Position numbers and translations under genes: made by a program. From NCBI GenBank assembly GCA_965203725.1, contig CBDBDH010000001.1, positions 744,001-808,000 on the forward strand: DNA of 64,000 nt, in the 5' to 3' direction. The DNA comes from WTFY01 sp965203725. Lineage in GTDB: Bacteria; Pseudomonadota; Gammaproteobacteria; UBA4575. Within the stretch, counting starts at the first letter, position 1. The number at the start of each line of letters is the position of its first letter. Positions 7,832 to 16,935 of this stretch are shown here, one piece after another. The notes beneath the pieces were generated by a model that saw nothing but the letters and a program-made list of their open reading frames with translations, did no database searches and was not told where the DNA came from.

Positions 7832-8344
7832 CATATCATATCTAAATTTTCGTTCAATGTTTAATATAAAAATACAGATCAACAATACTTAAATATCTAT
7901 AATTATAGATCAATTAGAGCCCTATTAAACGAGAGCACCTACTGGCATTTCGATCCGGGCGCCTTAGGCCTCTACCCCATACAAATTCCTTTCCTGCCCC
8001 TAGGTTGGCATCATCACCCGGTCAATCAGGTCGACACACACCACCTCAGGACAGGATAGGAGCATCCCATGCAAAGAGGTCGGCATGATGTGCTTGTACT
8101 TGAGCGGGAAGCATGCAAGCGACTGGCAGATCGCCAGCTACAACCCACTCAGGACGCTACCCGGATTTCGCCCAAACGAGGTGATGACGAGCTTGCGATG
8201 ACGTGCCTGCAGACCCTGCACAGGGTGCCCGCCGGAAGCTTCGAAACACCCCGAAGAGGCAGTTTAGGGCATCAAGGTGGGAATCTGCATTAAAAATACT
8301 ATATATAGTGCTTGACTTTGCTTGAAATACAAGGCAGTGTGTAT
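7832..8344. other. Intergenic stretch with no supported gene
   Basis: It is AT-rich near hipB, then of mixed composition. A 74-codon plus-strand frame (8069-8293) has no family resemblance and no convincing ribosome-binding site. ACTATATATAGT (8298-8309) is a 12-bp palindrome just upstream of the structured RNA. A TTGACT box at 8312-8317 could be a -35, but a matching -10 is not clear. Confidence 0.45.
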
Positions 8345-8612
8345 CCCCGATGCGACCTCCGTTGCATCAACTGGTGATGTGAAGTCGGCAAGGAACGCTG
8401 ACTTTGCATCCAAGAACAGGCCTGAAAATGCTAGGGGGAGGGAAGCTCAGCCTGCCGCGGATCAAGAGGAGAGTCCGCCAGCAGGTATCCATGTAGACGA
8501 GTTTCTATGCAGTGGTCTGGACACCTCAGTCCACTGCAGTTTTAGTGCTTTTCAGCCAGGGACGTAGCGGGGAAGCACACGACAGGTGCCCGCTCCGGGC
8601 ACCTGTTTTTTT
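8345..8612 (+). ncRNA. Candidate CsrB/RsmZ-type regulatory RNA
   Basis: No coding frame is credible, but successive hairpins can be drawn. They are 8349-8353/8364-8368; 8382-8389/8397-8404 (AAGTCGGC with GCTGACTT, loop AAGGAAC); 8422-8432/8444-8450 (loop AGGGGGAGGGA); 8451-8461/8474-8485 (loop with GAGGAGAG); 8509-8515/8531-8537 (GCAGTGG with CCACTGC, loop with TGGACA); 8545-8550/8573-8578 (loop with AGGGACG); then a strong terminator. GGA in nearly every apical loop is the hallmark of RNAs that sequester CsrA/RsmA. The 5' end is uncertain, and no GacA box was seen. Confidence 0.55.
8582..8612 (+). terminator. Rho-independent terminator
   Basis: A perfect 11-bp stem (ACAGGTGCCCG with CGGGCACCTGT) and a CTC loop are followed by seven T. 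No protein gene lies immediately upstream on this strand, which supports a noncoding transcript ending here. Confidence 0.85.
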
Positions 8613-8714
8613 CGCACCCAGCGGCCCACGCTTTCGCCAATTTGCTTGTTCTTTGCGCATTGATTACCATGGCGCAGCGACCGATACAGGCGCTTCCTAG
8701 AAGACGATTCACTG

Positions 8715-9506
8715 ATGCAGATGCGACGGATTCCATTGCCTGTTTGCCTGGGGCTTGCCCTAGCTTCGGGCGGTCATGCCGCCTGCGACCCGGAGGATGT
8801 CGCCTTCTACCTGGACAAGGGCTTCACCCAGGAACAGATCACGAAGATCTGCTCGGTCGATGATTCCGAGGTTCCCGAGTACACCCCGTACCAGCCCCCG
8901 GCCATCGTCATCGAGCGACCGGGGCTTCGAAGGCCAGGGGATCGTCGCGCACGCGACACACGTTCGGAGCCTGCGGAAACCGTCATGGATCTCAGCGGCT
9001 TCACCGACCCGGAACGCGCCGCGGTCGAGACCCTGGTGGACGGGGCCGACGTGCTCGGCCTGATGGTCGATCAGGACTCGATCCAGTACACCAAGCAGGC
9101 CTGCCTCGAGGTCCGCGAGGACCCGGACTTTCCGCCGGACCTCAAGCTCTGCCCCGAGGTCGACTACCGCATCGCGCGCGAGGGACTCGCCGTTGGCAAG
9201 TACGGGCGCGAGTACGGCATCTTCGGCAAGGCCACGATCACGATCGAGGGCAGCATCCAGCGCTTCCCGCAGCAGAACTTCGCCGACTACCCGAGGAAAT
9301 ACCAGCAGAAGCTGAAACCGCATTTCAACTGGAGCGCGCGTGCTAAGACGACCCGGATCCCGGTGCGAAGCGGGCACACGGCCACCCAGCTGGCCGGTGC
9401 GCTCAAGGCCCTGTCCAGGGTGAAGGAGGCTCGCCCGGGCGAGGCTGCCACGGACACGCCCCGTGCCCAGGAGAAAAAGAAGCGCTGGTGGAACCCGTTT
9501 GACTGA
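8715..9506 (+). CDS. Secreted protein of unknown function
   Basis: The 263-residue product has a signal peptide (PLPVCLGLALASGGHA, likely cut before ACDPED). The mature N-terminus, CDPEDVAFYLDKGFTQEQITKIC, has two cysteines framing a short helix-like FTQEQIT motif seen in uncharacterised secreted proteobacterial proteins. A basic, proline-rich linker and a C-terminal region ending in a lysine-rich KKKRWWNPFD tail follow. No catalytic motif is evident. ATG 8715 and ATG 8721 are both possible. It converges with the porin gene. Confidence 0.65.
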   Translation: MQMRRIPLPVCLGLALASGGHAACDPEDVAFYLDKGFTQEQITKICSVDDSEVPEYTPYQPPAIVIERPGLRRPGDRRARDTRSEPAETVMDLSGFTDPERAAVETLVDGADVLGLMVDQDSIQYTKQACLEVREDPDFPPDLKLCPEVDYRIAREGLAVGKYGREYGIFGKATITIEGSIQRFPQQNFADYPRKYQQKLKPHFNWSARAKTTRIPVRSGHTATQLAGALKALSRVKEARPGEAATDTPRAQEKKKRWWNPFD

Positions 9507-9570
9507 AGGGCCGGCCCCTCACCGGGGTACGGCCAAGTCAAAGACTATAGAACTGGATTTGAAGCCCTGC

Positions 9571-9596
9571 CCCGGGTGGCGAGTGCGCCACCCGGG
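9571..9596. terminator. Hairpin between convergent genes
   Basis: CCCGGGTGGCG and CGCCACCCGGG form a perfect 11-bp stem with loop AGTG. There is no T-run on either strand, so it may stabilise 3' ends or act with Rho rather than being a classical intrinsic terminator. Confidence 0.5.
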
Positions 9597-9620
9597 AAGA
9601 GCTGAGAATGGAAGCGTTGC

Positions 9621-10844
9621 CTACAGTTCCGCCTCGAAGTCGTAGCGAAAGCCGATGCTGAAGTGGTCCTGCTCGTCGCCGTGCTCAATATCGCGCTGCA
9701 ACCACTCGGCATGGACGCGCACCTGGTCGTTGAGCTGTCTTTCCAGCGTCAGGTTGTAGCCGTCGAAGCTGCGGCGCGCCTCGCCGTCAACTAGCTCATC
9801 GTCACCGTCCCAGTCGAAGTACGAGGCCTTCAGCTTGTAGCCCCCGCCAAGCGCCATCGCGGCCGCCAGGTCGAACGAGGACTGGTCGTAGTCCATGACC
9901 ATGACAGTGTCACCATCCATTGACTCCTTGTTGTCAACCTCGATGTCCTGGTAGGTGATCGCCAGGTACAGGTTCTCCGACACGTCCATGCTGGCCGCAA
10001 GACCCGTGAAGGAGCGTTCGTAATCTTTCGCCCCGTGCTTCTCCAGGTAGGACACCCCGGCATACAGCGGTCCCATGCGGTAGCCGATGCCGATGGAACC
10101 GGCATCCGCATCGTCGGGCTCCTTGCTGTCGTCCTCTGCACCGCCCGCATCGTTTTCCGAACTGCCGTCAAAGCGGGCGCCGGCCTGAATGTTGAGGCCG
10201 CCCATCTGGGCCATGTAGGTCACCAGCTGGTTGGTGCGGAACGGGCTGATCTCGTCATAGCCGAAGGGGCTGGAGCGGTGATTGAAGATGTCGGTCACCT
10301 CCGCGATGATGTTGAAATGCGGGTCCCACTGCTTGCCGATGGCGATCTGCCCAAGGCCGGTCTGAAGCCCGACATAGGCCAGGCGCGCATCGCCGAAGTT
10401 ACCGTTGGCTTCGATGTCGGCATCCCATTCCCCCCGGTAGATCGCGGTCAGGCCCTCGCTGATCGCCACGTGGCCCTTTACGCCCACGCGCGAGAGAAAG
10501 TCCGTCACGTCGGTCGCGCTGTCATCCCCGAAGTCGCTGTTTGTCACAGAAGGACGCAGGCTGCCGTAGACGGTCACGCCGTACTTCTTCTGTGCCTCCG
10601 CCACCGCGTGCTTGGCGTGGCTGTCCGCTGCGCTGGCCACCTCCTTGAGGTGCTCCACCTGCTTCTGCAGTGCCTCCAGCTGGCGTTGCTGCTCCTTGAT
10701 GGTCTCCACCAGCGAGTCCAGGGTGTGCATCTCGGCACTCCCGCCCGCCTGTACCGAGCCTGCCACGAACAGAACCGCCGCGGCGACGAAGACCTGGAGG
10801 GGCTTCATAAGCCCGCGGAATGTCATCAAATTAAAATAATTCAT
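9621..10844 (-). CDS. Gram-negative porin
   Basis: The 407-residue protein has a signal segment ending AAAVLFVAGSVQAGG. A coiled coil follows (LVETIKEQQRQLEALQKQVE, ~45-75), then a beta-barrel beginning YGVTVYGSLRPSV with many alternating strands, ending HFSIGFRYDFEAEL. The barrel (GYDEISPFRTNQLVTY and GYDEI-type loops) is typical of general trimeric porins of the Porin_4 type; the coiled coil could anchor or space it. ATG 10844 is preceded by AAAGGA, whereas the internal ATG 10808 lacks a ribosome-binding site. The divergent neighbour is glutamate dehydrogenase. Substrate cannot be read from sequence. Confidence 0.8.
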   Translation of the reverse strand: MNYFNLMTFRGLMKPLQVFVAAAVLFVAGSVQAGGSAEMHTLDSLVETIKEQQRQLEALQKQVEHLKEVASAADSHAKHAVAEAQKKYGVTVYGSLRPSVTNSDFGDDSATDVTDFLSRVGVKGHVAISEGLTAIYRGEWDADIEANGNFGDARLAYVGLQTGLGQIAIGKQWDPHFNIIAEVTDIFNHRSSPFGYDEISPFRTNQLVTYMAQMGGLNIQAGARFDGSSENDAGGAEDDSKEPDDADAGSIGIGYRMGPLYAGVSYLEKHGAKDYERSFTGLAASMDVSENLYLAITYQDIEVDNKESMDGDTVMVMDYDQSSFDLAAAMALGGGYKLKASYFDWDGDDELVDGEARRSFDGYNLTLERQLNDQVRVHAEWLQRDIEHGDEQDHFSIGFRYDFEAEL

Positions 10845-10879
10845 GGTTAAGGTCCTTTGGGTTCTCCCTAGATTTCACG

Positions 10880-10908
10880 ATGATACCCTATCATGCAGGG
10901 GTCGTAAA
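10880..10908 (-). promoter_or_regulatory. Putative sigma70 promoter of the porin gene
   Basis: Read on the minus strand, TTTACG and TATCAT are separated by 17 bp, placing a transcription start about 29 bases upstream of the porin ATG. Confidence 0.45.
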
Positions 10909-10961
10909 AAATCCGGTCGGTCTAGATTATTGTCATTTTCCGGCAAAAACTCCGCTTTGCA

Positions 10962-10992
10962 TTGAAATGAAGTAATACCTTACCGCTATACT
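10962..10992 (+). promoter_or_regulatory. Putative promoter of glutamate dehydrogenase
   Basis: TTGAAA and TATACT are separated by 19 bp on the plus strand, about 100 bp upstream of the dehydrogenase start. The spacing is long, so strength is uncertain. Confidence 0.4.
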
Positions 10993-11095
10993 AAGGTACC
11001 CGGCAGCGGGCGACAAGGGGCTTTGCGGGTCCTGGGCACGTAAAATGGCCCCTGCACTTGCCGCACAGGGGTCGGCGAGGCCCCCAGGAGCACCG

Positions 11096-12388
11096 ATGAA
11101 CAACACCTTCCAGGATGCCAAGGCCCGGCTGGCCGACGTATTCAGCCGCATCGAGGCCTCCGATGACGTCGACGAGCGCCTCGCGCATCCGAAGATCATG
11201 CTGGAGGTCAACATCCCGTTGCGCATGGATGACGGGCGCCTTCGCGTGCTGCGGGGCTACCGGGTGCAGTACAACGACATCCGCGGGCCGACCAAGGGCG
11301 GGGTGCGGTTTCATCCGCAGGTGAGCGCCGACGAGGTCACCTCGCTGGCCTTCTGGATGACCATCAAGTGCGCCGTCGCCGGCCTGCCCTACGGCGGGGC
11401 CAAGGGCGGGGTGGCCGTGGACGCGAAATCCCTCTCGCGCCTGGAGCTCGAACGCCTCTCGCGGGGCTACATCCGCGCCATCGCCGACATCATCGGGCCG
11501 ACGCGCGACATCCCGGCCCCGGACATGTACACCAATGCCACGATCATGGGCTGGATGGCGGACGAGTACTACACCATCGTGCGCAAGAACGTGCCCGCGG
11601 TCATCACCGGCAAGCCGGTGCATCTCGGCGGCTCGCTCGGGCGCGAGGCGGCCACCGGCCAGGGCGCCCTGTTCGTGCTGGACCGCTGGGTCGCGCGCCG
11701 CGGCCTTGAACCCCGCGAGCTGCGCATCGCCGTGCAGGGCTTCGGCAACGCCGGGGCGCACTTTGCCTGCCTGGCCCACCAGGCGGGCTATAGCATCGTC
11801 GCGGTTTCCGATTCCAGGGGAGCGGTGTACTCCGAAGACGGCCTGAACCCGGAACTCCTGATGGAGCAGAAACGCGCCCACCGCGAGATCAGCCAGATGC
11901 TGTACTGCGACTCCTCCGTGTGCGAGGCGAACGCCTACCGGGTCATCACCAACCAGGAACTGCTCGAGCTCGACGTCGACGTGCTGGCGCTCGCGGCCCT
12001 CGAGAACCAGGTCACCGCGGCGAACGTCGAGCGCATCCGGGCACGCGGCCTGCTGGAGATCGCCAACGGCCCGGTCGACTCGCACAGCGATGCGGTGCTG
12101 CACGAGCGCGGCGTGACCGTGCTGCCCGACGTGCTGGTCAACTCCGGCGGGGTGACGGTCAGCTATTTCGAGTGGCTGCAGAACCGCTCCGGGCTCTACT
12201 GGGAGGCGGCGGAGGTCACGCGGCGCCTGAAGAAAACCATGGAGCGCGAGGCCGACCACATCTTCGAGGCGGCCGAACAGCAGGGCGTGAGCCTTCGCAC
12301 CGCCGCCTACCTGCACGGGATCCAGCGCATCGTCGGCGCCATTCGCGAGCAGGGCACCGAGGAATATTTCGCCCAGGACCCGGGTTAG
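11096..12388 (+). CDS. gdhA: Glutamate dehydrogenase
   Basis: The 430-residue enzyme interconverts glutamate and 2-oxoglutarate plus ammonia with NAD(P). Family motifs are PTKGGVRFHP, PYGGAKGGV with the catalytic Lys, DIPAPDMYTN, GGSLGREAATGQG and a Rossmann GFGNAG. Length and motifs match the Glu/Leu/Phe/Val dehydrogenase family, hexameric type. I chose ATG 11096 because GGAG sits 6-9 bases upstream and homology begins there; in-frame ATG 11045 would add an unrelated leader. Its stop overlaps the convergent Sel1 gene stop. Together with the nearby Aap transporter it suggests amino-acid catabolism. Cofactor preference cannot be told from sequence alone. Confidence 0.93.
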   Translation: MNNTFQDAKARLADVFSRIEASDDVDERLAHPKIMLEVNIPLRMDDGRLRVLRGYRVQYNDIRGPTKGGVRFHPQVSADEVTSLAFWMTIKCAVAGLPYGGAKGGVAVDAKSLSRLELERLSRGYIRAIADIIGPTRDIPAPDMYTNATIMGWMADEYYTIVRKNVPAVITGKPVHLGGSLGREAATGQGALFVLDRWVARRGLEPRELRIAVQGFGNAGAHFACLAHQAGYSIVAVSDSRGAVYSEDGLNPELLMEQKRAHREISQMLYCDSSVCEANAYRVITNQELLELDVDVLALAALENQVTAANVERIRARGLLEIANGPVDSHSDAVLHERGVTVLPDVLVNSGGVTVSYFEWLQNRSGLYWEAAEVTRRLKKTMEREADHIFEAAEQQGVSLRTAAYLHGIQRIVGAIREQGTEEYFAQDPG

Positions 12389-13128
12389 TCCGCGCCTTGG
12401 CCAGGGGGCGGGCCGTAGGCGCGGCGGTATTCGCCGGCCAGTTTGCGGGCGCGTTCGCGCTCGATGGGCATGAGGACCTCGTCGATCATGTTCACCGTGC
12501 GGGCGGCGGCGGCCTCCCCGCGCGCGGCCGCGATGCTGATCCAGGCGTAGGCCTGTACGGGGTCGCGGGGCACACCGGTGCCGCGGATGTACATGGCACC
12601 GAGCTTGGACTGGGCCGGGGCATGGCCCTGCACGGCCGCTTTCCTCCACCAGCGAACCGCCTCGGCATCATCCCGGGCCACCCCCATGCCCTTGTAGTAC
12701 ATGAGGCCGAGATCGTGCTGGGCCAGCGGGTAGCCCTGTTCGGCCGCGAGCCGGAACCAGTGCACGGCCAGGACCTCGTCCCTCGCCACGCCTTCCCCGA
12801 ACGCATGCACCACGCCCAGGGCATACTCGGCCGCGGCGTATTCCCGGGCGGCGGCCTTGCGAAACCAGTACACCGCCATGCGGGAATCCCGGGCCACCCC
12901 GTCGCCCTCGGCATAGCGCAGTGCGAGTTGAAACTGCGCCCAGTCGTGTCCGGCCTCGGCGGCGCCCTGGAGCTTTTGCAAGGTTCCGCCATCGGGGGCT
13001 GCAGGCGCATCCGCCTCGGGCAGGGGCTGCAGTTCGAATGCCGGGCTCGGCGCATCGCTTTGCGGCAGGCCGGACACCTGCGCGGACCACGCCAGTGCCA
13101 GACAAACAGCGGGCATCCATCGGACCAT
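12385..13128 (-). CDS. Sel1-repeat protein, exported
   Basis: The 247-residue protein starts with a hydrophobic signal (MVRWMPAVCLALAWSAQVSG), then a Pro/Ala-rich linker. At least four Sel1-type TPR repeats follow, with A-x-x-x-L-G-x-M/V-Y-x-x-G-x-G-V-x-R-D signatures, for example HDLGLMYYKGMGVARDDAEA. Sel1 repeats are protein-interaction scaffolds in the periplasm or at the envelope. I placed the start at 13128 because the longer frame has no homology and bypasses the signal peptide. TAA overlaps the gdhA TAG in the opposite orientation. Confidence 0.82.
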   Translation of the reverse strand: MVRWMPAVCLALAWSAQVSGLPQSDAPSPAFELQPLPEADAPAAPDGGTLQKLQGAAEAGHDWAQFQLALRYAEGDGVARDSRMAVYWFRKAAAREYAAAEYALGVVHAFGEGVARDEVLAVHWFRLAAEQGYPLAQHDLGLMYYKGMGVARDDAEAVRWWRKAAVQGHAPAQSKLGAMYIRGTGVPRDPVQAYAWISIAAARGEAAAARTVNMIDEVLMPIERERARKLAGEYRRAYGPPPGQGAD

Positions 13129-13419
13129 GACCGCGTTATACCGCAATTCCTGGGCCAGCTGAATCCTCGCGCGCGAAGGGCATGCCGGATCGCGCGCTGA
13201 AGGTCCGGGGAGTGCCTGCAGCCGGGGCGGCGTTCCGGTGTGCGCATCGATGGAATCCCTTGCCCATGCGCGATGCGCGGGGTGGACTGACGGCAGGGAT
13301 TTGAAAGCTTTACCGGATTTGCACGTCACATACCCCCTTTTGCAGTACTGAATCCGCCGGATTCCGGTGTATAATTCCTGCAACCGACTAAGAACAAATC
13401 ACCGATAAGGAGACCCTGC

Positions 13420-14439
13420 ATGAGAGCTACTAGATTTATGATCCTCGGTGCGGTTCTGGCACTGGCCTCGACGATCACCCAGGCGAGCACGCTGGAAGAG
13501 GTAAAAGCCCGCGGCGTGCTGAACTGCGTGGTGACCACCGGGCTGGCCGGCTTTGCCGCCCCGGACGAGAATGGCCGCTGGGAAGGTTTTGATGTCGAGT
13601 TCTGCCGGGCCGTGGCCGCGGCCGTGCTGGGCGATGGCGAGAAGGTCCGCTTCGTGCCGTCCACCGGCAAGACCCGCTTCACGCTGCTGAACTCCGGCGA
13701 AGGCGACATCCTGTTTCGCAACACCACCGAGACCATGAGCCGCGACACCGACCTGAAACTGACGTTCCTGCCGGTCAACTACTATGACGGACAGGGCTTT
13801 TTGATCCGCAAGGACTCCGGCATCACCTCCGCGATGGACCTCGACGGCGCATCCGTGTGCATCCAGACGGGCACCACCACCGAGCTGAACCTCGCGGACT
13901 TCTTCAGTTCCAACAAGATGAACTACGAGCCGGTGAACTCCGAGACCAACGAGGAAAGCATCGCCAACTACACGTCGAACCGCTGCGATACCTACACCAC
14001 GGACGCCTCCGCACTGGCCTCCACGCGTGCGGCCCTCAAGGACCCGTCCGCACACATCATCCTGCCGGAGATCATTTCCAAGGAACCGCTGGCGGGCGCC
14101 GTGCGCCATGGCGACGACAACTGGACGGACATCGCCAAGTGGGTGGTCAACGCGCTGATCATCGCCGAGGAACTGGGCGTCACCAAGGCCAACCTGCATG
14201 ACCATTGCGCCGCGCCCGGCGACAACCCGAGCATCAACCGCCTGTGCGGCACCGAGGGCAACATGGGCGCCTTCATCGGGCTGGACGCGCAGTGGGCCGT
14301 GCGCGCGATCGACAATGCCGGCAACTACGCGGAAATCTACGAGGCCACCATCGGTCCGAACACCCCGCTCGCCCTGCAACGCGGCCTGAACGCATCCTGG
14401 AAGAGCGGCGGCATCCTGTACGCGGCGCCGATCCGCTAG
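13420..14439 (+). CDS. aapJ: General L-amino-acid ABC transporter, binding protein
   Basis: The 339-residue periplasmic protein has signal peptide MRATRFMILGAVLALASTITQA, then an SBP_bac_3 fold: GVLNCVVTTGLAGFAAPDENGRWEGFDVEFCRA, VRFVPSTGKTRF and RNTTETMSRDTDL. These match AapJ/BztA receptors for Glu, Asp, Gln and other amino acids. It heads the cluster with the permeases and ATPase. AAGGAG (13407-13412) precedes the ATG by seven bases. A TATAAT hexamer at 13370-13375 is a likely -10, but its -35 is poor. A hairpin follows the gene. Confidence 0.93.
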   Translation: MRATRFMILGAVLALASTITQASTLEEVKARGVLNCVVTTGLAGFAAPDENGRWEGFDVEFCRAVAAAVLGDGEKVRFVPSTGKTRFTLLNSGEGDILFRNTTETMSRDTDLKLTFLPVNYYDGQGFLIRKDSGITSAMDLDGASVCIQTGTTTELNLADFFSSNKMNYEPVNSETNEESIANYTSNRCDTYTTDASALASTRAALKDPSAHIILPEIISKEPLAGAVRHGDDNWTDIAKWVVNALIIAEELGVTKANLHDHCAAPGDNPSINRLCGTEGNMGAFIGLDAQWAVRAIDNAGNYAEIYEATIGPNTPLALQRGLNASWKSGGILYAAPIR

Positions 14440-14459
14440 GCGCAGCGGCCGTAAAACAA

Positions 14460-14488
14460 GACGGGGACCCCTCGCACGGGTCTCCGTC
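14460..14488 (+). terminator. Stabilising hairpin after aapJ
   Basis: GACGGGGACCC and GGGTCTCCGTC pair over 11 bp (one G-T) with a 7-nt loop and no T-run. Such hairpins after binding-protein genes typically protect the upstream message or attenuate read-through, giving excess receptor over permease. Confidence 0.5.
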
Positions 14489-14612
14489 CCGTACCGGACC
14501 CATCCGTGCGGTCTTGGCGCACGGAGGGTGACCGGGGCCTATTGACAGACCCCAGGGTCCGGTCCATGCTCATGCATAACGATGCAACCGATGCAATCCG
14601 CCCGCCATTTCG

Positions 14613-15800
14613 ATGCCCGCACTGAGCGTTTCTGAAGGCAATTTCCTGAGCCGGCTCTGGAACGACAAGGACACGCGCTCGCTTGTCGTGCAGGTGCTGG
14701 CCACGCTGGCCTTCTTCACCTTCTTCGCCTATATCATCCGCAACGCCTACGTCAACCTGGAGGCGATCGGCAAGGGCTTCAGCTACGAGTTCCTGTTCCA
14801 GACCTCCGCCTACGACATCAACCAGCACCTCATCGAGTACTCCTCGAAGTCGACGCACTTCACGGCCATGCTGGTCGGCATCCTCAACACCCTGCTGGTG
14901 GCCGTGTGCGGCATCGCGCTGTCCACCGTGGTCGGATTCATCCTCGGCGTGCTGCGCCTGTCGAAGAACTGGCTCACCAACCGGCTCGCCTACGTCTACA
15001 TCGAATTCGTGCGCAACGTGCCGGTGCTGCTGCATATCCTGCTGGTGCACGGCATCATCGTGAACACGCTTCCCATCCCCCGCCAGGCCATCAGTGTCGG
15101 GGACGGCGCCTTTCTCACCAACCGCGGCTTCTTCGTACCGAAGCCCATCTACGAGCCCGCGTTCTGGGGCGTGATCGCGGTGTTTGTCGCGGGCCTCGCC
15201 TTCTTCATGTGGTTCCGCAAGTACGCCAAGCGGGTGCAGGATGACACCGGCGCGCAATACCCGGTGTTCTGGATCGGGGTCGGTGCGATCGTCGGCGCCC
15301 CCCTGCTGGCCTTTGTCGCACTCGGCGCCCCGATCAGCTGGGACGTGCCGAGCCTGCAGCGCTTCAACTTCGCCGGCGGCATGGTGGTGCGCCCCGAGTT
15401 CATTGCCCTGTGGCTCGCGCTGTCCCTGTACACGGCGGCCTTCATCGGCGAGATCGTGCGCGCCGGCATCCAGGCGGTCAGCCGCGGCCAGACCGAAGCC
15501 GCCTATGCGCTCAGCATCTCGCGCGGGCGCACGCTCACGCTGGTCGTCATTCCGCAGGCGCTGCGCGCCATCATCCCGCCGCTCACCAGCCAGTACCTGA
15601 ACTTGGCCAAGAACTCCTCGCTGGCGATCGCCATCGGCTACATGGACATCGTCGCGACCATCGGCGGCATCTCGCTCAACCAGACCGGGCGGGAGATGGA
15701 ATGCATGCTCATCGTGCTGCTGCTGTACCTGCTGCTCTCGCTGGCCATCTCGGCGGCCATGAACTGGTACAACAAGCGCATCAAGCTGGTGGAGCGCTGA
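14613..15800 (+). CDS. aapQ: Amino-acid ABC transporter permease AapQ
   Basis: The 395-residue integral membrane protein is longer than typical His/Glu permeases, as AapQ/BztB proteins are. An N-terminal membrane segment (VVQVLATLAFFTFFAYII) leads into a BPD_transp_1 domain interrupted by a long insert (~170-250). The coupling EAA loop is VSRGQTEAAYALSISRGRTLTLVVIPQALR near residue 300, followed by NSSLAIAIGY. It forms the channel with AapM. Translation start ATG 14613 lacks a good Shine-Dalgarno. The gene lies between aapJ and aapM in the same operon. Confidence 0.92.
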   Translation: MPALSVSEGNFLSRLWNDKDTRSLVVQVLATLAFFTFFAYIIRNAYVNLEAIGKGFSYEFLFQTSAYDINQHLIEYSSKSTHFTAMLVGILNTLLVAVCGIALSTVVGFILGVLRLSKNWLTNRLAYVYIEFVRNVPVLLHILLVHGIIVNTLPIPRQAISVGDGAFLTNRGFFVPKPIYEPAFWGVIAVFVAGLAFFMWFRKYAKRVQDDTGAQYPVFWIGVGAIVGAPLLAFVALGAPISWDVPSLQRFNFAGGMVVRPEFIALWLALSLYTAAFIGEIVRAGIQAVSRGQTEAAYALSISRGRTLTLVVIPQALRAIIPPLTSQYLNLAKNSSLAIAIGYMDIVATIGGISLNQTGREMECMLIVLLLYLLLSLAISAAMNWYNKRIKLVER

Positions 15801-15804
15801 GGCG

Positions 15805-16914
15805 ATGGAACCCGTTCCCTACAAGGTGGGCGAACACCCCGATCTGCCGCCGCCGGCAAGCGTTACCGGGCCGCTCGCCTGGCTGCGCAACAACCTGTTC
15901 TCCTCGCCCGCCAACATCGCCATGACGCTGGTCTCGATCTGGCTGCTGTACGAACTGGTGCCGCCCATGCTGAACTGGATGTTCTTCGATGCGGCCTTTT
16001 CCGGCGAGAACCGCGACGCCTGCCGCGCGCAGTCCGACGGCGCCTGCTGGGCCTTCATCGCCGAGCGCTTTCGCCTGTTTACCTACGGCTTTTACCCGGC
16101 CGAGGAGCGCTGGCGGGTGAACCTCGCCTTCGTGCTGCTGCTGGCGGCGCTGGTGCCGGTGCTCTACGACCGCCTGCCGGCGCGCAGGATCGGGCTCTAC
16201 TATTCCATGGTCTTCCCGCTGATCGCGGGCTGGCTGCTGCTCGGCGGCTGGGGGCTTGCCCCGGTCGACACCGACCAGTTCGGCGGCTTCATGCTCACCC
16301 TGGTGATCGGCGTGACCGGCATCGCCTTCTCGCTGCCGATCGGCATCCTGCTGGCGCTGGGGCGCCAGTCCTCGCTGCCCATCATCCGGCTGTTCTGCGT
16401 CGGCTTCATCGAGTTCATCCGCGGCGTGCCGCTGATCACGCTGCTGTTCGTGGCCTCGACCATGCTCAACTACTTCCTGCCCAAGGGCACGGTGTTCGAC
16501 CTGCTGCTGCGCGTGCTGATCATGGTCACCCTGTTCGCCTCGGCCTACATGGCCGAGGTCATCCGCGGCGGCCTGCAGGCCATCCCCAAGGGCCAGGTCG
16601 AGGCGGCCGAGGCGATCGGCATGAAGTACTGGCAGTCGATGCGCCTGGTGGTGCTGCCCCAGGCCCTGAAGATCTCCATCCCGGGCATCGTCAACACCTT
16701 CATCGGCCTGTACAAGGACACCACCCTGGTGATCATCATCGGCCTGCTGGACCCGCTCGGCATCGGGCGCTCCTCGCTCGCCGACACCAAGTGGACGGGA
16801 CTCCACAACGAGGTCTACCTGTTCGTCGCCATCTTCTTCTTCATCTCCTGCTTCAGCATGTCGCGCTACTCGCTGTATCTGGAAAAAAAGCTCCAGACCG
16901 AGCATGATCACTGA
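15805..16914 (+). CDS. aapM: Amino-acid ABC transporter permease AapM
   Basis: The 369-residue second permease starts four bases after the aapQ stop. An N-terminal hydrophilic segment leads to a first membrane helix, the AapM-typical periplasmic stretch with GACWAFI, RFRLFTYGFYP and ERWRVN, more helices, and the EAA loop IPKGQVEAAEAIGMKYWQSM, QALKISIPG. The C-terminus has LYLEKKLQTEHDH. It pairs with AapQ in the inner membrane and with AapP on the cytoplasmic face. Confidence 0.92.
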   Translation: MEPVPYKVGEHPDLPPPASVTGPLAWLRNNLFSSPANIAMTLVSIWLLYELVPPMLNWMFFDAAFSGENRDACRAQSDGACWAFIAERFRLFTYGFYPAEERWRVNLAFVLLLAALVPVLYDRLPARRIGLYYSMVFPLIAGWLLLGGWGLAPVDTDQFGGFMLTLVIGVTGIAFSLPIGILLALGRQSSLPIIRLFCVGFIEFIRGVPLITLLFVASTMLNYFLPKGTVFDLLLRVLIMVTLFASAYMAEVIRGGLQAIPKGQVEAAEAIGMKYWQSMRLVVLPQALKISIPGIVNTFIGLYKDTTLVIIIGLLDPLGIGRSSLADTKWTGLHNEVYLFVAIFFFISCFSMSRYSLYLEKKLQTEHDH

Positions 16915-16935
16915 TCCGCACACCAAGGAACCCCC

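Noticed and set aside
8069..8293. 74-codon plus-strand frame near the structured RNA
   Set aside because: No family signal, no ribosome-binding site and odd composition.
8322..8567. Short reading frame in the RNA region, and a possible RNase P core
   Set aside because: The frame has no protein character; GAGGAGAGTCC resembles an RNase P P4 piece, but the other conserved segments are missing.
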